Below are positions 1 through 5,268 of a DNA stretch of 6,713 bases, piece by piece. How positions within the stretch are numbered: the first letter of the stretch is position 1; every line of letters starts with the position of its first letter. Both the position numbers and the translations under genes were made by a program. The notes beneath the pieces are model-generated. The model saw only the letters and a program-made list of their open reading frames with translations, was not told the origin of the DNA and did no database searches. The stretch is from Candidatus Sulfopaludibacter sp. SbA3 (GTDB taxonomy: Bacteria; Acidobacteriota; Terriglobia; 2-12-FULL-54-10): positions 1 through 6,713 of the forward strand of contig CAMBEY010000161.1 in the NCBI GenBank assembly GCA_945865705.1, written 5' to 3'.

Positions 1-264
1 GGCGAATCCCACCGATTGGCCGTGATTGCCGCGAGTGGCGGTGATGACGCCTTTGGGCTTGGCGGGCAGCTTGGCCAGTTCGTCAAAATATACCAATCCC
101 CCACGCACCTTGAATGATCCGACAGGCGTGTGGTTCTCGTGCTTCACCCACAGCTCGACCCCAGTCCGCTCACACAGCAGAGGCCAGCGGTATTGCGGAG
201 TTGGCGGCAGGACCGCATGCACAATTTGGGAGGCCGCGTTCAGGTCGGAGAGAGTTAGCTTCAT
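1..264 (-). CDS. Threonine dehydratase-like PLP enzyme, N-terminal part (runs off left edge)
   Basis: Only the first 88 codons are present; the gene continues past the left edge. The translation begins MKLTLSDLNAA and belongs to the fold-type II PLP enzymes (threonine/serine dehydratase, serine racemase). The segment ENHTPVGSFKVRGG (residues 43-56) carries the Schiff-base lysine, K52. TATRGNHGQSVGFA (75-88) is the loop that binds the substrate carboxylate; classical enzymes read S-A-G-N-H there, this one has T-R-G-N-H. The family deaminates L-threonine to 2-oxobutanoate or L-serine to pyruvate in the cytoplasm. The ATG at 264-262 is the first possible start, because an in-frame TAA lies five codons upstream; a weak AAGG sits about 12 bases before it. 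The 91-base gap to the upstream DUF4159 gene on the same strand holds no obvious terminator, so read-through is possible. Exact substrate (threonine, serine, hydroxyaspartate) cannot be told from this fragment. Confidence 0.88.
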   Translation of the reverse strand, partial: MKLTLSDLNAASQIVHAVLPPTPQYRWPLLCERTGVELWVKHENHTPVGSFKVRGGLVYFDELAKLPAKPKGVITATRGNHGQSVGFA

Positions 265-355
265 GAAATTAATTATGCCTTACCGGCAGGGCGGTTGTGC
301 GGCCTGACTCCGTTGCCATCCGCGCAATGGGATCAAGAGTATCAGCAGAATGTTT

Positions 356-1174
356 TCAATGGGTGAGTGCGAACATTAAATAATTGATGCCCAGGCGGAG
401 CGCTTCGGTGGAGGGCTGCAGCGGATAGCGCGGCTGGTCGATCCACTCCCAGAAGTCGCCGATATCGTTATTGTGATTGATGATCATGGCGAGGCGTCCG
501 CTTTCATCGAAGTATCCGTAGAACGTAGGGCGGCCTCCATCCTGCGCCTCGTAGGGGGACTCCAGCGCCAACGTAGGAATCTCATAAAAAGTGTGGAAGA
601 TGGGATGGTCTATTGTTAGCGGAACGAAATCGCGCTCGGGAAACACTTGCTGCATTTGCGCGAGAAACCAATCCAATGAGCGCTGGCTGTCGAAGTCGTC
701 AATCATGGCGAACCCGCCGCGATCCAGATATTCGCGAAAATTATCGGCTTCCTCGATCGACAGATTCATCTGCCCCACTTCGCTGAAGTAGGCGAACGGA
801 TATTTGTGAATATCCTCGCTGTCGAGGTCGACGATTACATAGGACATCTTGCGCGTGTTGATGGTGGTAGCTTCGCTGCCCACCTGCAGAATGTGCTCTT
901 CCGCGTCGGGATAGTCGTGCGCCCAGCCAGCCGATCCTCCGAATCCTCGGTTGCCCCGGCGCGAGCCGTAGCGGATGCGAGCGAAAACGAATTCCGTGTC
1001 TTTCGGTGCGGCACGCTCGTCCTCCCGGTCATTGAAAGCCCAGCCGCTGCCGCGCCGGTCGCGCTGCGCGTTGGCGACAATGGCCCAAAGCGCCACCAGG
1101 AGAATCGGGAGCGTTAGCATGAGTAGTATCGGCGCGACTCGCTTGCCGGATTGAACTGAATATCGAAGCTGCAT
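356..1174 (-). CDS. DUF4159 domain protein with N-terminal membrane anchor
   Basis: A 272-residue protein of unknown function. After a basic N-terminus (residues 1-12) there is one hydrophobic segment at about 13-36, a signal anchor or uncleaved signal peptide, followed by a charged linker. The DUF4159 domain fills residues 61-272. Recognisable family features are FVFARIRYGS (62-71), WAHDYPDAE (84-92), the GGFAMIDDFD block (153-162), HPIFH (190-194), HNNDIGDFWEW (234-244) and the closing NYLMFALTH. The GGF-hydrophobic-DDF block resembles the loop of glutamine amidotransferase-like (ThuA-type) folds, but no enzymatic activity is established. In many genomes DUF4159 genes lie beside MoxR ATPase, DUF58 and von Willebrand A genes; here it stands alone between msrQ and the dehydratase. 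The ATG at 1174 has a GGGA about 8 bases upstream. A possible sigma-70 promoter lies in the 108-base gap before it. Confidence 0.85.
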   Translation of the reverse strand: MQLRYSVQSGKRVAPILLMLTLPILLVALWAIVANAQRDRRGSGWAFNDREDERAAPKDTEFVFARIRYGSRRGNRGFGGSAGWAHDYPDAEEHILQVGSEATTINTRKMSYVIVDLDSEDIHKYPFAYFSEVGQMNLSIEEADNFREYLDRGGFAMIDDFDSQRSLDWFLAQMQQVFPERDFVPLTIDHPIFHTFYEIPTLALESPYEAQDGGRPTFYGYFDESGRLAMIINHNNDIGDFWEWIDQPRYPLQPSTEALRLGINYLMFALTH

Positions 1175-1207
1175 AGTGCGTCCCGCTTTCAGCTTTGAGG
1201 CGAATCG

Positions 1208-1247
1208 TGGCTGATTAAAAACTATGCCACGGCGATGGCGAAGTCAA
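1208..1247 (-). promoter_or_regulatory. Possible sigma-70 promoter for the DUF4159 gene
   Basis: On the minus strand TTGACT (1247-1242, five of six bases of the -35 consensus) is followed after 17 bases by TAGTTT (1224-1219, three of six). A better -10, TTTAAT, sits at 1219-1214 but is 22 bases from that -35 box. An imperfect inverted repeat, GTCAATC/GATTCGAC (1243-1258), overlaps the -35 box and could be an operator. The site lies in the 108-base gap between msrQ and the DUF4159 gene. The call rests on sequence only, and the weak -10 keeps confidence low. Confidence 0.3.
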
Positions 1248-1282
1248 TCAGATTCGACGGGAAGTAGTAGCGTGGCGGGTTG

Positions 1283-1924
1283 CTAAGTGGCTCGGGCAGT
1301 GTCCCGTTTGCGTAGTGCTTCGGATGCCGCGTGGCGGGACTGCCACCAAAATGCGACGCGGCAGGCCAGCAGGAAGGCCAGAATCGCGCCGTAGCGCAGC
1401 GGCAGCGTAACATCCGACTTTACCAGCCAGTAGTAATGCACTACGCCGAGCGCGGCGGTTAAGTATACCAGGCGGTGCAGTAGTTGCCACTTCTTTCCCA
1501 GGCGGCGGATCATGCCTTTGGTGGAGGTTATGGCCAGCGGGATCATTAGCACGAAGGCCAAAAACCCCACGGTGATGAAGGGCCGCTTGTAGACATCGGC
1601 GAGGATCGATTGCACGTCAAAGAAGTGGTCGAAGACGATCAGCGTCAGGAAATGCAGGCAGGCGTAGAAGAATGCCCATAGGCCCATCATGCGCCGGAAG
1701 CGGATCAGGTCCGGTTGGCTGGCCAGCTTGCGCAACGGCGTAATGGACAAGGTGATCAGCAGAAACCAGATGGTCCAGTCGCCAGTGGTGTGCGTGATCG
1801 TTTCGATGGGGTTGGCGCCCAGCCGTGCTGTGAACGTGCGAAACACCAGCAAGCCGGCCGGCGCCAGGCACAGCAGGAAGACCGCAACTTTCGTCCACTT
1901 CGAAATCAGCAGCCGACGAATCAC
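1283..1924 (-). CDS. msrQ: MsrQ, haem-b membrane subunit of the MsrPQ methionine sulfoxide reductase
   Basis: A 213-residue integral membrane protein of the MsrQ (YedZ) family, close to the E. coli length of about 211. Hydrophobic segments at roughly 11-29, 49-67, 79-101, 117-133, 149-166 and 174-193 give six membrane spans. Histidines H91 (ACLHF), H150 (QLLHRLVY) and H163 (VVHYYW) match the spacing of the haem-b ligands of the family. MsrQ takes electrons from the quinone pool or a cytoplasmic flavin reductase and hands them across the membrane to MsrP. The start is GTG at 1924-1922. An AGGAA ribosome site (1936-1932) overlaps the msrP stop codon, leaving 7 bases to the GTG and only 10 bases between the two genes, so translational coupling to msrP is likely. 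The C-terminal tail (about 194-213) is charged and cytoplasmic. Confidence 0.95.
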   Translation of the reverse strand: MIRRLLISKWTKVAVFLLCLAPAGLLVFRTFTARLGANPIETITHTTGDWTIWFLLITLSITPLRKLASQPDLIRFRRMMGLWAFFYACLHFLTLIVFDHFFDVQSILADVYKRPFITVGFLAFVLMIPLAITSTKGMIRRLGKKWQLLHRLVYLTAALGVVHYYWLVKSDVTLPLRYGAILAFLLACRVAFWWQSRHAASEALRKRDTARAT

Positions 1925-1934
1925 TGTTTGGTTC

Positions 1935-2885
1935 CTAGTAATTCTTTTTCAAGTCCATGCCGGCGTAGAGCGAGGCCACCTGGTCGTAGCCGTTGAACAT
2001 CAGCGTATCGCGGCGGAACACCTCGCCGAGACGGCGCTCCTTTGCCTGCGTCCAACGCGGATGATCGACCTTGGGGTTCACATTGGAGTAAAACCCATAC
2101 TCGTTGGATATGGCGATGTTCCAGGTGGTCGGCGGCTGCTTCTCGACGAACTTGATTTTGACGATGGACTTGATGCTCTTGAATCCGTATTTCCAGGGAA
2201 CCACCAAGCGCAGCGGCGCGCCATTCTGATTCGGCAGGACTTGGCCATATAATCCAACGCCCAAAAGAGTTAGCGGATGCATGGCTTCGTCCATGCGTAG
2301 CCCTTCCACGTAGGGAAGCTGAATGCCGGCGCTGCGCCATTTGGGCATCTGCTTGGTGTCGAAGTAGGTTTCGAAAGAGATGTATTTAGCTTTGGCAGTC
2401 GGCACCACTTGTTTGAGCAGCGCGCTCAGCGAGAAGCCGATCCAAGGCACCACAATCGACCAGCCCTCCACGCAGCGGTGCCGGTAGATGCGCTCCTCGA
2501 GCGGCGCCAGTTTCATGATGGCATCCATGTCCAGCGTTTTGGGTTGAGTCACTTCGCCTTCCAGCGACACGGTCCACGGCGTGGTCTTGAAGTTCTTCGC
2601 GTACACGGCCGGCTCGTCTTTGCCCGTGCCGAACTCGTAGTAGTTGTTGTAGGTGGTGATGTCCTCGAACGAATTCATCTTCTCGGTGGTGCTGAACGGA
2701 CTCTTGGTTAGTCCACTAAGTTTCCGGCCGGACTGGGCATACGCCTCGGGGACCGCCAAACGACCGCCAATGGCCGCAGCCGTTCCGCCGGCCAGCACGG
2801 TCGAGAGAAATCGCCGCCGATTTAAGTAATCCGCTTTGGAAGTTACCAGAGAGTACGGTAGTGCTTTAGGCTTTCCGATTAACAT
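1935..2885 (-). CDS. msrP: MsrP, Tat-exported molybdopterin methionine sulfoxide reductase catalytic subunit
   Basis: A 316-residue protein of the sulfite oxidase-like molybdopterin fold, the MsrP (YedY) branch. It repairs oxidised methionine, free or protein-bound, in the periplasm. The N-terminus has a twin-arginine signal: RRRFL at 23-27, a hydrophobic stretch 26-40 and a plausible cleavage site after AYA (48-50). The 22 residues before the arginines resemble the similar extension of E. coli YedY. The molybdenum ligand is C138 in EERIYRHRCVEGWS (130-143). Other family signatures are YNNYYEFGT (79-87), YVEGLRMDEAMHPLTL (192-207), NGAPLRLVVPWKYGFKSIKS (221-240), PPTTWN (251-256), NVNPKVDHPRW (268-278) and the closing FNGYDQVASLYAGMDL. 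The start ATG at 2885 is supported by a strong GGAGGT eight bases upstream. It is followed ten bases later by msrQ, its redox partner. Confidence 0.97.
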   Translation of the reverse strand: MLIGKPKALPYSLVTSKADYLNRRRFLSTVLAGGTAAAIGGRLAVPEAYAQSGRKLSGLTKSPFSTTEKMNSFEDITTYNNYYEFGTGKDEPAVYAKNFKTTPWTVSLEGEVTQPKTLDMDAIMKLAPLEERIYRHRCVEGWSIVVPWIGFSLSALLKQVVPTAKAKYISFETYFDTKQMPKWRSAGIQLPYVEGLRMDEAMHPLTLLGVGLYGQVLPNQNGAPLRLVVPWKYGFKSIKSIVKIKFVEKQPPTTWNIAISNEYGFYSNVNPKVDHPRWTQAKERRLGEVFRRDTLMFNGYDQVASLYAGMDLKKNY

Positions 2886-3045
2886 CGATACTTACCTCCA
2901 AAATGTCCTTTGCTTCCATAACCAATTGGCTGGCACCTCCAGCAGTAAGATGCCATCGGCCAGGAAAGGTTACATCCGGCCCTGGCTCATTCTGACACAA
3001 TCCCCCTGTGCTTTGGGATACCATGGCACGGAGCCGCCGCCGCTC
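2886..3045 (-). promoter_or_regulatory. Intergenic leader of msrPQ with possible RNA hairpins
   Basis: The 160 bases between the dehydrogenase stop and the msrP start hold no credible gene. Read as minus-strand RNA they offer a hairpin GCCAGG/CCTGGC (2986-2981 with 2964-2959, 16-base loop). Two mutually exclusive stems follow: TGGCATC with GGTGCCA (2955-2949 with 2937-2931, one G-U pair) and GCTGG/CCAGC (2943-2939 with 2933-2929, 5-base loop). They share bases, so they could act as a switch. I do not recognise a known riboswitch consensus. No convincing promoter pair or U-run terminator is seen, so msrPQ may be read from the upstream cluster or from a promoter I cannot recognise. Confidence 0.25.
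2894..2899 (-). promoter_or_regulatory. Strong Shine-Dalgarno site of msrP
   Basis: The minus strand reads GGAGGT (2899-2894), eight bases before the ATG at 2885-2883. It is the best ribosome site in the window and fixes the msrP start upstream of the twin-arginine signal. Confidence 0.8.
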
Positions 3046-4065
3046 TTAATAGCCCTGCTTCTTGTCCACCAGATTCAACAGCTCCCGGCCGGCCAGATAG
3101 CGTTGAAGGTTGTCGCGTAGCAAGGCCATCTGGCGTGGCCAAAACCGGTCGGTGCAACCCCCCAGATGCGGCGTGATCAGGACGTTGGGCGCAGTCCATA
3201 AGGGATGATCGGCGGGCAGCGGCTCCGGGTCCGTAACATCTAACCCCGCGCCAGCAATGGTTCCAGCCCTCAGCGCGGCCAGCAGATCATCGGTAATCAC
3301 CAGCGAGCCACGGGCCACGTTAAGTAGCACCGCGGTCGGCTTCATTCGGGCAAGCTGCGCCGCGCCAATCATCCCTATATTTTCCGAAGTGTCGGGCGCA
3401 CAGAGCACCAGATAATCCGCCTCGGCAAGGAGCATGTTCATTTCCCCGATTCCGAATACCCGATCAGCCAGTTCACCGCCTCGGTCCGGATTCTTCTTTA
3501 ACGCCACGATCCTCATGCCCAGCGCTCTGCATCGCACGGCAATCTCCTTGCCGATCTGGCCGAAGCCGACGATGCCCAGCGTTTGCCCGCTCAGTTCAGT
3601 GGGCGTCAATGGGCGGACCCAGTAATCTTCCTGTCCCCAATAGCGGCGCTCCTGAAAGTGCACCGACGATGGTATGCGCCGGGCGATGGCGAACATCATG
3701 GCCAAGGTCTGTTCGGCCACCACCGTCGCATGTACCGTGGTGGCGTTGGTTACGATCACCTCGCTATCGACCAGCGCCGGGAACATCATCTGGGTCACCC
3801 CAGCCATCGGCGAATGGAGATACCGGAGATTGCTGCAGCGCGCATAATGCTCGGCCTTCAGACGCCAGGAGACGAGAATTTCGCAGTCGGACAGATTGGC
3901 GAGATAGGTTTCCATATCCCGCGCGATGACCAACTCCAGCTCGGGAAATTCGCCCCGCAGCGCGGCTTCCTCCTCAGCGGGAACGGCGACGTACTCGATT
4001 GTTTCTATGGACGGCCAAAGTAGTTTGCGGCGCGCTGGGCCGTTTGCTGTGGAACGCTCGTTCAT
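3046..4065 (-). CDS. D-isomer-specific 2-hydroxyacid dehydrogenase
   Basis: A 339-residue cytoplasmic NAD(P)-dependent dehydrogenase that interconverts 2-oxo acids and D-2-hydroxy acids. The nucleotide-binding signature is GFGQIG (167-172) in TLGIVGFGQIGKEIA. The catalytic set is R252 (NVARGSLV), E281 (DPEPLPADHPLW) and H300 (TPHLGG), all present. The position that normally holds an Asp at the end of the second Rossmann strand is K190 (VALKKN), which suggests a preference for NADP(H) over NAD(H). The length has no room for the regulatory ACT domain of typical SerA, so glyoxylate/hydroxypyruvate reductase or another 2-ketoacid reductase fits better than phosphoglycerate dehydrogenase. The ATG at 4065 has GGAGA nine bases upstream, and the DUF309 stop lies only 17 bases away, so it is the third gene of a minus-strand operon. 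The exact substrate is not decided by sequence. Confidence 0.93.
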   Translation of the reverse strand: MNERSTANGPARRKLLWPSIETIEYVAVPAEEEAALRGEFPELELVIARDMETYLANLSDCEILVSWRLKAEHYARCSNLRYLHSPMAGVTQMMFPALVDSEVIVTNATTVHATVVAEQTLAMMFAIARRIPSSVHFQERRYWGQEDYWVRPLTPTELSGQTLGIVGFGQIGKEIAVRCRALGMRIVALKKNPDRGGELADRVFGIGEMNMLLAEADYLVLCAPDTSENIGMIGAAQLARMKPTAVLLNVARGSLVITDDLLAALRAGTIAGAGLDVTDPEPLPADHPLWTAPNVLITPHLGGCTDRFWPRQMALLRDNLQRYLAGRELLNLVDKKQGY

Positions 4066-4082
4066 GGAATGTAGTCTCCGTT

Positions 4083-4496
4083 TTAGAACACGTGCTGTAT
4101 CTCTGGCCGCGGAAAATCCGCGCGAGCGCCGCCGTCGCGCAGCAACAGTAGCAGCGGTTCGACTGCGGCGATCAACTCACTGACTCGAATGAGCAGATGA
4201 CTCGTATCATTTTCGGACAGCTTAATGACTCCGGCGCGCAATAATCGCTCGGCTCCCACGAAGTTTTCGCGCCGCAAATGATGGAACGCCACGGCTACCT
4301 GGATCAGCCCCTGCAACGCCAATTTTTCCTCGCCCTGCGCGGCCAGCCATGCCTGCTCCAATACCTCATGGCACTCGAAGTATTGCTCCTTGTTAAATAG
4401 CTCGACGCCGCGCCGGATCAATTCGCTCTGGTCGCGCTGGTTATCTTGCGTGGCGTCTGGCGCGTCAGTCAACTCGGCCCACCAATCCCGCCGCAA
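4083..4496 (-). CDS. DUF309 family protein
   Basis: A small helical protein of the DUF309 family, whose function is not established. The signatures are FNKEQYFECHEVLEQAW (34-50), with the conserved H-E pair at 43-44, and LQGLIQVAVAFHHLRREN (61-78). The protein contains no internal methionine, and an in-frame TGA lies seven codons before the first candidate start, so a non-ATG start is certain. TTG at 4496-4494 gives 137 residues and a 32-base overlap with the upstream gene. TTG at 4472-4470, with GGTGG six bases before it, gives 129 residues and an 8-base overlap; I find this start at least as likely. A third TTG, at codon 27, would begin just before the domain. The overlap points to translational coupling with the upstream transglutaminase-like gene, and the dehydrogenase follows after 17 bases. 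The C-terminal part (about 100-137) is less conserved. Confidence 0.85.
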   Translation of the reverse strand: MRRDWWAELTDAPDATQDNQRDQSELIRRGVELFNKEQYFECHEVLEQAWLAAQGEEKLALQGLIQVAVAFHHLRRENFVGAERLLRAGVIKLSENDTSHLLIRVSELIAAVEPLLLLLRDGGARADFPRPEIQHVF

Positions 4497-5115
4497 ATAG
4501 CCGCTTGTCCATTCGCGTCAGCCGTCTGATTACCGCTGGCGGGGCAATTGGCGTGTGTGAAATCTGACAAAGATATTCCGGTATGGCCCAGACATCTTCC
4601 TCGGAGGTCATCCAGGTGATGTCGTCGAACCGCGATAGCCGCACGGGACGCGAATAGGTACGTAGTGTCTTCTCGCCGCGTAGATTGTAATAGTGCTCGA
4701 AGTAAGTCATGGCCAGCTCGCGCAGCGTGCGGTAAACGGGTTCACGGAAACGCAGTCCGGCGTAATTCGATTTTGCCAGCGCGCCCCACAAGCCGTTCTG
4801 CCGGAAGACGGCCAGCACGTGGTCGTCATCGTGCTCGGCTTCCAGATCCACCAACAGCGGCGGGAATCCATTCTGACTCAGAGCCGCCGCGGCGAACAAC
4901 GCTCCGTCCATGCAGGCCGCCAGCCGGTCGCGCAATACGTTGCGAGGCGAGCGGCACCGCGGACCACCTGCGCCAAGGTCGTAGGCGATCGCTTCGTCCA
5001 GGAATCGTTGGATCAACTCAGGCCGCCGCAGTCGCTTGTATATGGCGCGTTCGCGCGAAGTGAGTTTGAGCTTCCCGGCATGTGTTTGATGGTTTGCCTC
5101 TTTGCGATTTGCCAC
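4465..5115 (-). CDS. Conserved protein with possible transglutaminase-like Cys/His core
   Basis: A 216-residue soluble protein with no signal peptide or membrane span. The central block runs from RDRLAACMDGALFAAAAL (62-79) through GFPPLLVDLEAEHDDDHVLAVF (83-104) to WGALAKSNYAGLRFREPVYRT (110-130). A Cys at the start of an alanine-rich helix (C68), a strand ending with His (H99) and a following strand with Asn (N117) copy the order of the transglutaminase/papain-like core. The third residue is not the usual Asp, so catalytic activity is inference. The highly patterned KSNYAGLRFREPVYRTLREL stretch looks like a conserved family of its own; I cannot give it a name. The GTG start (5115-5113) has GAGGAG five bases upstream, and the next Met is M69, within the core, so GTG is needed. 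It is the first gene of a cluster with DUF309 and the dehydrogenase, and is divergent from the aminotransferase. Confidence 0.72.
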   Translation of the reverse strand: MANRKEANHQTHAGKLKLTSRERAIYKRLRRPELIQRFLDEAIAYDLGAGGPRCRSPRNVLRDRLAACMDGALFAAAALSQNGFPPLLVDLEAEHDDDHVLAVFRQNGLWGALAKSNYAGLRFREPVYRTLRELAMTYFEHYYNLRGEKTLRTYSRPVRLSRFDDITWMTSEEDVWAIPEYLCQISHTPIAPPAVIRRLTRMDKRLFAAGLVGRVD

Positions 5116-5168
5116 CAGGTCTCCTCGGAAAGCTACGCCGCGATTTTCGATTATCTGCAGCGGAGCGA

Positions 5169-5197
5169 TTCGCTGACGCGATCCTTCCGAGTATACT
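5169..5197 (+). promoter_or_regulatory. Probable promoter of the aminotransferase gene
   Basis: TTCGCT (5169-5174, three of six -35 bases) is followed by a 17-base spacer and TATACT (5192-5197, five of six -10 bases). It would give a leader of about 65 bases before the ATG at 5269. The -10 box lies inside the palindrome AGTATACT, which also provides the -10 box of the opposite promoter. Confidence 0.5.
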
Positions 5198-5211
5198 TAT
5201 GATTCGCGTCA
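5174..5211. repeat. Inverted repeat flanking a symmetrical -10 element (possible operator)
   Basis: TGACGCGA (5174-5181) and TCGCGTCA (5204-5211) are perfect reverse complements of 8 bases. Allowing one bulged T, pairing extends by two bases on the inner side. The dyad centre, 5192.5, is within one base of the centre of the AGTATACT palindrome (5193.5), so each arm sits in the spacer region of one of the two divergent promoters. A direct repeat GATTCGC (5167-5173 and 5201-5207) overlaps the arms. A dimeric repressor or activator bound here would affect both directions; the regulator is unknown. Confidence 0.45.
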
Positions 5212-5218
5212 CGGTGAA
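5190..5218 (-). promoter_or_regulatory. Probable promoter of the transglutaminase-like/DUF309/dehydrogenase operon
   Basis: On the minus strand TTCACC (5218-5213, four of six -35 bases), a 17-base spacer and TATACT (5195-5190, five of six -10 bases). The box shares four central bases with the -10 of the plus-strand promoter. Transcription would start near 5183, about 68 bases before the GTG at 5115. Confidence 0.5.
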
Positions 5219-5255
5219 ATGATGAGGGTCCGGCGCGACGCCCGCCAATTTTTAT

Positions 5256-5263
5256 TGAGGTGA
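5256..5263 (+). promoter_or_regulatory. Ribosome site that decides the aminotransferase start
   Basis: TGAGGTGA places AGGTG six bases before the ATG at 5269-5271. The upstream in-frame GTG (5260-5262) lies inside this site and has no ribosome site of its own, so the ATG is the better start. Confidence 0.7.
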
Positions 5264-5268
5264 AAACA

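Noticed and set aside
26..307. Plus-strand open frame at the left edge
   Set aside because: The opposite strand encodes a clear PLP dehydratase N-terminus with the SFKVRG lysine motif over nearly the same bases.
1222..1238. GCCA/TGGC hairpin followed by a T-run as a terminator after msrQ
   Set aside because: A four-pair stem is too weak to call, although the T-run is present; the same bases are better explained as part of a promoter.
1689..2252. Long plus-strand open frame (187 codons) opposite msrP and msrQ
   Set aside because: It lies entirely antisense to two clearly recognised genes, its translation matches no family I know, and it has no good ribosome site. It is a shadow of high-GC coding sequence.
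3032..3046. GAGC/GCTC repeat just after the dehydrogenase stop as a terminator
   Set aside because: The stem is only four pairs, the arms are GC triplet repeats and no T-run follows on the minus strand.
2836..3120. Plus-strand open frame covering the msrP leader
   Set aside because: It overlaps the start of msrP and the end of the dehydrogenase on the opposite strand, and its product has no recognisable feature.
4693..5202. Plus-strand open frame (169 codons) opposite the transglutaminase-like gene
   Set aside because: It is antisense to a conserved-looking protein with a strong ribosome site and runs through the divergent promoter. The protein shows no domain or signal.
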